In this document: one piece after another, positions 6,672-8,559 of the stretch | Numbering within the stretch: position 1 is the stretch's first letter | Layout: each line of letters starts with the position of its first letter | Origin: VRUE01 sp035707825 | GTDB taxonomy: Bacteria > Actinomycetota > Thermoleophilia > Solirubrobacterales > 70-9 | Direction: 5' to 3' | Length of the DNA: 8,559 bases | NCBI GenBank assembly: GCA_035707825.1 | Contig: DASSTR010000097.1 | Location: 1 to 8,559, forward strand | Translations under genes and position numbers: made by a program | Notes under the pieces: model-generated | Seen by the model: the letters and a program-made list of their open reading frames with translations, nothing else | Database searches by the model: none | Told to the model about the DNA's origin: nothing

Positions 6672-8119
6672 ACCGGCAGATCGTCCAGCTGTTCGGGCTC
6701 ATCGTGGTCCTCTTCGCGGTGCTGATCGGCTTCACGTCCTACTGGGCCGTCTTCGACGCCGACGCGCTCCGCAACGAGACCGCCAACTCGCGCCCGCTGC
6801 TCGAGCAGCAGCAGATCCGCCGCGGCCGCATCCTCGCCGCGGACGGCACGGTGCTCGCCCGTTCGGTTCCCAAGGGCCGCGGCGACGGCCTGCGCTACGT
6901 GCGCCGCTATCCGGAGGGGGCGCTCTACGGCCACCCGATCGGCTACAGCTTCGTGCGCCAGGGCGACAGCGAGTTCGAGCGGTTCCACAACGACGAGCTG
7001 GTCGGCAGGGGCTCCGAGTTCAGCTCCATCCTCGACGAGCTCAGCGGGTCCCGCCCCGAGGGCAACAACATCGTCACCAATCTCGACCCGGCGGCCCAGA
7101 GCGCCGCCCTCGAAGGCCTGCAGGAAACGGGCCCCGGCGCCGTCGTCGCGATCGAACCCAGCACCGGGCGCGTGCGGGCGCTCGCGTCCAACCCGCCCTA
7201 CGACCCCAACGAAGTGCCCTACCACTCGACGCGGCTCAACACCGACCCCTCCTCGCCCCTGCTCAATCGCGCCACCCAGGGCCAGTACCCGCCCGGCTCC
7301 ACCTTCAAGGTCGTCACCGCGGCCGCGGGCCTCGACAGCGGCGCGATCACGCCGGAAACGACGATCAACGCTCCCGGCACGATCGACGTGCAGGGCCAGC
7401 CGCTGTCCAACGACTACAACGAGGACTTCGGCTCGATCTCGCTCGATTCGGCGCTGACCCACTCGGTCAACACCTGGTTCGCCCAGCTCGGCGAACAGCT
7501 CGGCGGCGAAGTGCTGTTCGAATACATGGACGCCTTCGGCTTCGGCCAGATTCCCGCCATCGACCTTCCGCCGACGCAGGTCTACCGCAGCGGCCTCTTC
7601 GAAAACGAAGAACTGCTCGGCCGTAACGACCCGATCGATCCGGGCCGCGTCGCGATCGGCCAGGAGCGCCTCGCGGTGACGCCGCTGCAGATGGCGGAGG
7701 TTGCCGCGGCGGTGGCCAACGGTGGCCGGCTGATGAAGCCGCAGATCTGGAGCCGGGTCGTCGACCCGGACGGCCGGGTGACCAAGCGGCTCGACCCATC
7801 CGAGTACAGCCAGCCGATCAGCGAGGAGACGGCCGAAGAGCTGACCACGGCGATGGAAGGGGTGGTGAGCGGCGGAACCGGCACGAACGCGGAGATCCCG
7901 GGGGTCCCGGTGGCCGGTAAGACCGGTACCGCGGAAACCCCCTTCAACGAGAGCTGCGGCGCCGCCGACGACAACCAGGCTTGGTTCATCGGCTTTGCGC
8001 CGGCGGACGAACCGAAGATCGCGATCGCGGTGTCGATCGAGTGCACGCCCTTTTTTGGCAATGACGTGGCGGCGCCGATCTTTCGCAGCGTCGCCGAAAC
8101 GATTTTGAACGAGGGATAG
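6668..8119 (+). CDS. pbpA: Class B penicillin-binding protein, PbpA-type transpeptidase
   Basis: This D,D-transpeptidase cross-links peptidoglycan outside the cell membrane as the partner of the upstream SEDS polymerase. Its 483 residues begin with a short cytoplasmic end and a membrane helix (about 6-28), then a small N-terminal region containing RRGRILAADGTVLA (51-64), and the transpeptidase domain (about 155-480). The active-site set is complete: STFK (211-214, nucleophile S211), SVN (266-268) and KTGTAE (418-423). The length agrees with mycobacterial PbpA (about 490 residues) and there are no PASTA domains. Two cysteines (C430 and C459) lie after the KTG motif and could form a disulfide. 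The GTG start overlaps the ftsW stop by four bases, with a G-rich run as ribosome site. Confidence 0.96.
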   Translation: MNRQIVQLFGLIVVLFAVLIGFTSYWAVFDADALRNETANSRPLLEQQQIRRGRILAADGTVLARSVPKGRGDGLRYVRRYPEGALYGHPIGYSFVRQGDSEFERFHNDELVGRGSEFSSILDELSGSRPEGNNIVTNLDPAAQSAALEGLQETGPGAVVAIEPSTGRVRALASNPPYDPNEVPYHSTRLNTDPSSPLLNRATQGQYPPGSTFKVVTAAAGLDSGAITPETTINAPGTIDVQGQPLSNDYNEDFGSISLDSALTHSVNTWFAQLGEQLGGEVLFEYMDAFGFGQIPAIDLPPTQVYRSGLFENEELLGRNDPIDPGRVAIGQERLAVTPLQMAEVAAAVANGGRLMKPQIWSRVVDPDGRVTKRLDPSEYSQPISEETAEELTTAMEGVVSGGTGTNAEIPGVPVAGKTGTAETPFNESCGAADDNQAWFIGFAPADEPKIAIAVSIECTPFFGNDVAAPIFRSVAETILNEG

Positions 8120-8181
8120 GGAGGACGGTCGAGGTGGGATGTCAATGACGGCAGAGGCAGGGCTTAGAGGAGGACGGGCAA
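8120..8181 (+). other. Short gap between pbpA and pknB
   Basis: These 62 bases hold no terminator hairpin and no clear promoter. ATG codons at 8139 and 8145 are in a frame different from pknB. The end of the gap carries the pknB ribosome site, so transcription is probably continuous with pbpA. Confidence 0.5.
8167..8173 (+). promoter_or_regulatory. Strong ribosome binding site of pknB
   Basis: GAGGAGG lies 8 bases before the GTG at 8182, a good match and spacing. It is one of the strongest ribosome sites in the operon, suggesting that pknB is translated independently of pbpA. Confidence 0.75.
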
Positions 8182-8559
8182 GTGCCTGAGATCGGAGAGG
8201 GGTCGGTCATCGACGGGCGCTACACCGTGCTGCGCCGGATCGGCTCGGGCGGGATGGCGGATGTCTGGCTGGCCGACGACTCTCACCTGCAGCGCCGCGT
8301 CGCGGTCAAGGTCCTGCACACCCGTTTCGCCCAGGACCGCGAATTCGTCGAGCGGTTCCGCCTCGAGGCCGAGGCCGCCGCGGGCCTCCAGCACCCCAAC
8401 CTCGTCGCCGTCTTCGACCGCGGTGAGGTCGACGGCACGTACTACATCGCGATGCAGTACGTGGAAGGCCAGACGCTGAAGCAGCTGATCGACTCCGGCC
8501 TCACCCCCGAGCAGTCGACGCGCCTGACCCGCCAGGTCCTGGAGGGAGTCCGCTTCGCC
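8182..8559 (+). CDS. pknB: PknB-type Ser/Thr protein kinase, N-terminal part (cut by window edge)
   Basis: This is the operon's receptor-type kinase, expected to sit in the membrane and, if it is a true PknB, to carry outside PASTA domains that read cell-wall fragments. Only 126 residues are visible: the opening GSVIDGRYTVLRRIGSGGMA (7-26) with the Gly-loop GSGGMADVW (21-29), VAVKVL with ATP lysine K43, helix-C glutamate E62, HPNLVAVFDRGE (71-82), and YYIAMQYVEGQTL (87-99) at the hinge. The catalytic loop, membrane helix and any PASTA repeats are beyond the edge. The GTG start is fixed by the ribosome site and by family pattern. Assignment as pknB rather than pknA rests on operon position and similarity of the N-lobe, so it is probable rather than certain. 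Confidence 0.85.
   Translation, partial: MPEIGEGSVIDGRYTVLRRIGSGGMADVWLADDSHLQRRVAVKVLHTRFAQDREFVERFRLEAEAAAGLQHPNLVAVFDRGEVDGTYYIAMQYVEGQTLKQLIDSGLTPEQSTRLTRQVLEGVRFA

Noticed and set aside
6551..7462. 303-codon minus-strand reading frame opposite ftsW/pbpA
   Set aside because: It lies antisense to conserved FtsW and PbpA motifs and no family is recognisable; a product of third-position GC bias.

Overview
The window is high-GC bacterial DNA, dense with genes and with strong G/C preference at third codon positions. Its core is the actinobacterial cell-division and cell-wall signalling operon in the order fhaA - fhaB - PP2C phosphatase - ftsW/rodA - pbpA - pknB. That order, together with the style of the proteins (short FhaA linker, short extracytoplasmic tail on the phosphatase, CARDB membrane protein next door), suggests a deep-branching actinobacterium such as a member of the Thermoleophilia/Solirubrobacterales. 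This placement is an inference from gene order and protein style; no search was run.

Layout. On the minus strand, 1-445 is the N-terminal half of a prephenate dehydratase (pheA), cut by the window edge. Upstream of it on the same strand, 516-1559, is a single-pass membrane protein with an extracytoplasmic helical region and a C-terminal CARDB (Ig-like) domain. A 141-base divergent region (1560-1700) separates it from a plus-strand Ser/Thr protein kinase (1701-2618) that ends right after one C-terminal membrane helix and has no sensor domain. A 97-base gap with a possible promoter and a strong Shine-Dalgarno sequence leads into the operon: fhaA (2716-3486), fhaB (3490-3972), PP2C phosphatase (3972-5300), ftsW/rodA (5343-6671), pbpA (6668-8119) and pknB (8182 to the window end, cut). 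Several operon joints are overlaps of 1-4 bases or gaps of 3-62 bases, consistent with one transcript and translational coupling.

How the genes work together. By family knowledge, PknB senses cell-wall fragments or lipid II and phosphorylates division and wall-synthesis proteins; the PP2C phosphatase reverses this; the two FHA proteins bind phosphothreonine and place partners at the membrane; FtsW/RodA polymerises glycan strands and PbpA cross-links them. The lone kinase and the CARDB protein next to the operon could be an added envelope-related pair, but that is only suggested by position.

Most notable point: fhaA has no ATG, GTG, TTG or CTG at the position where its family normally begins. 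A perfectly spaced AAAGGAG instead points to an ATC codon at 2716, which would be a rare AUC start. No RNA genes, CRISPR arrays, insertion sequences or prophage parts were seen.
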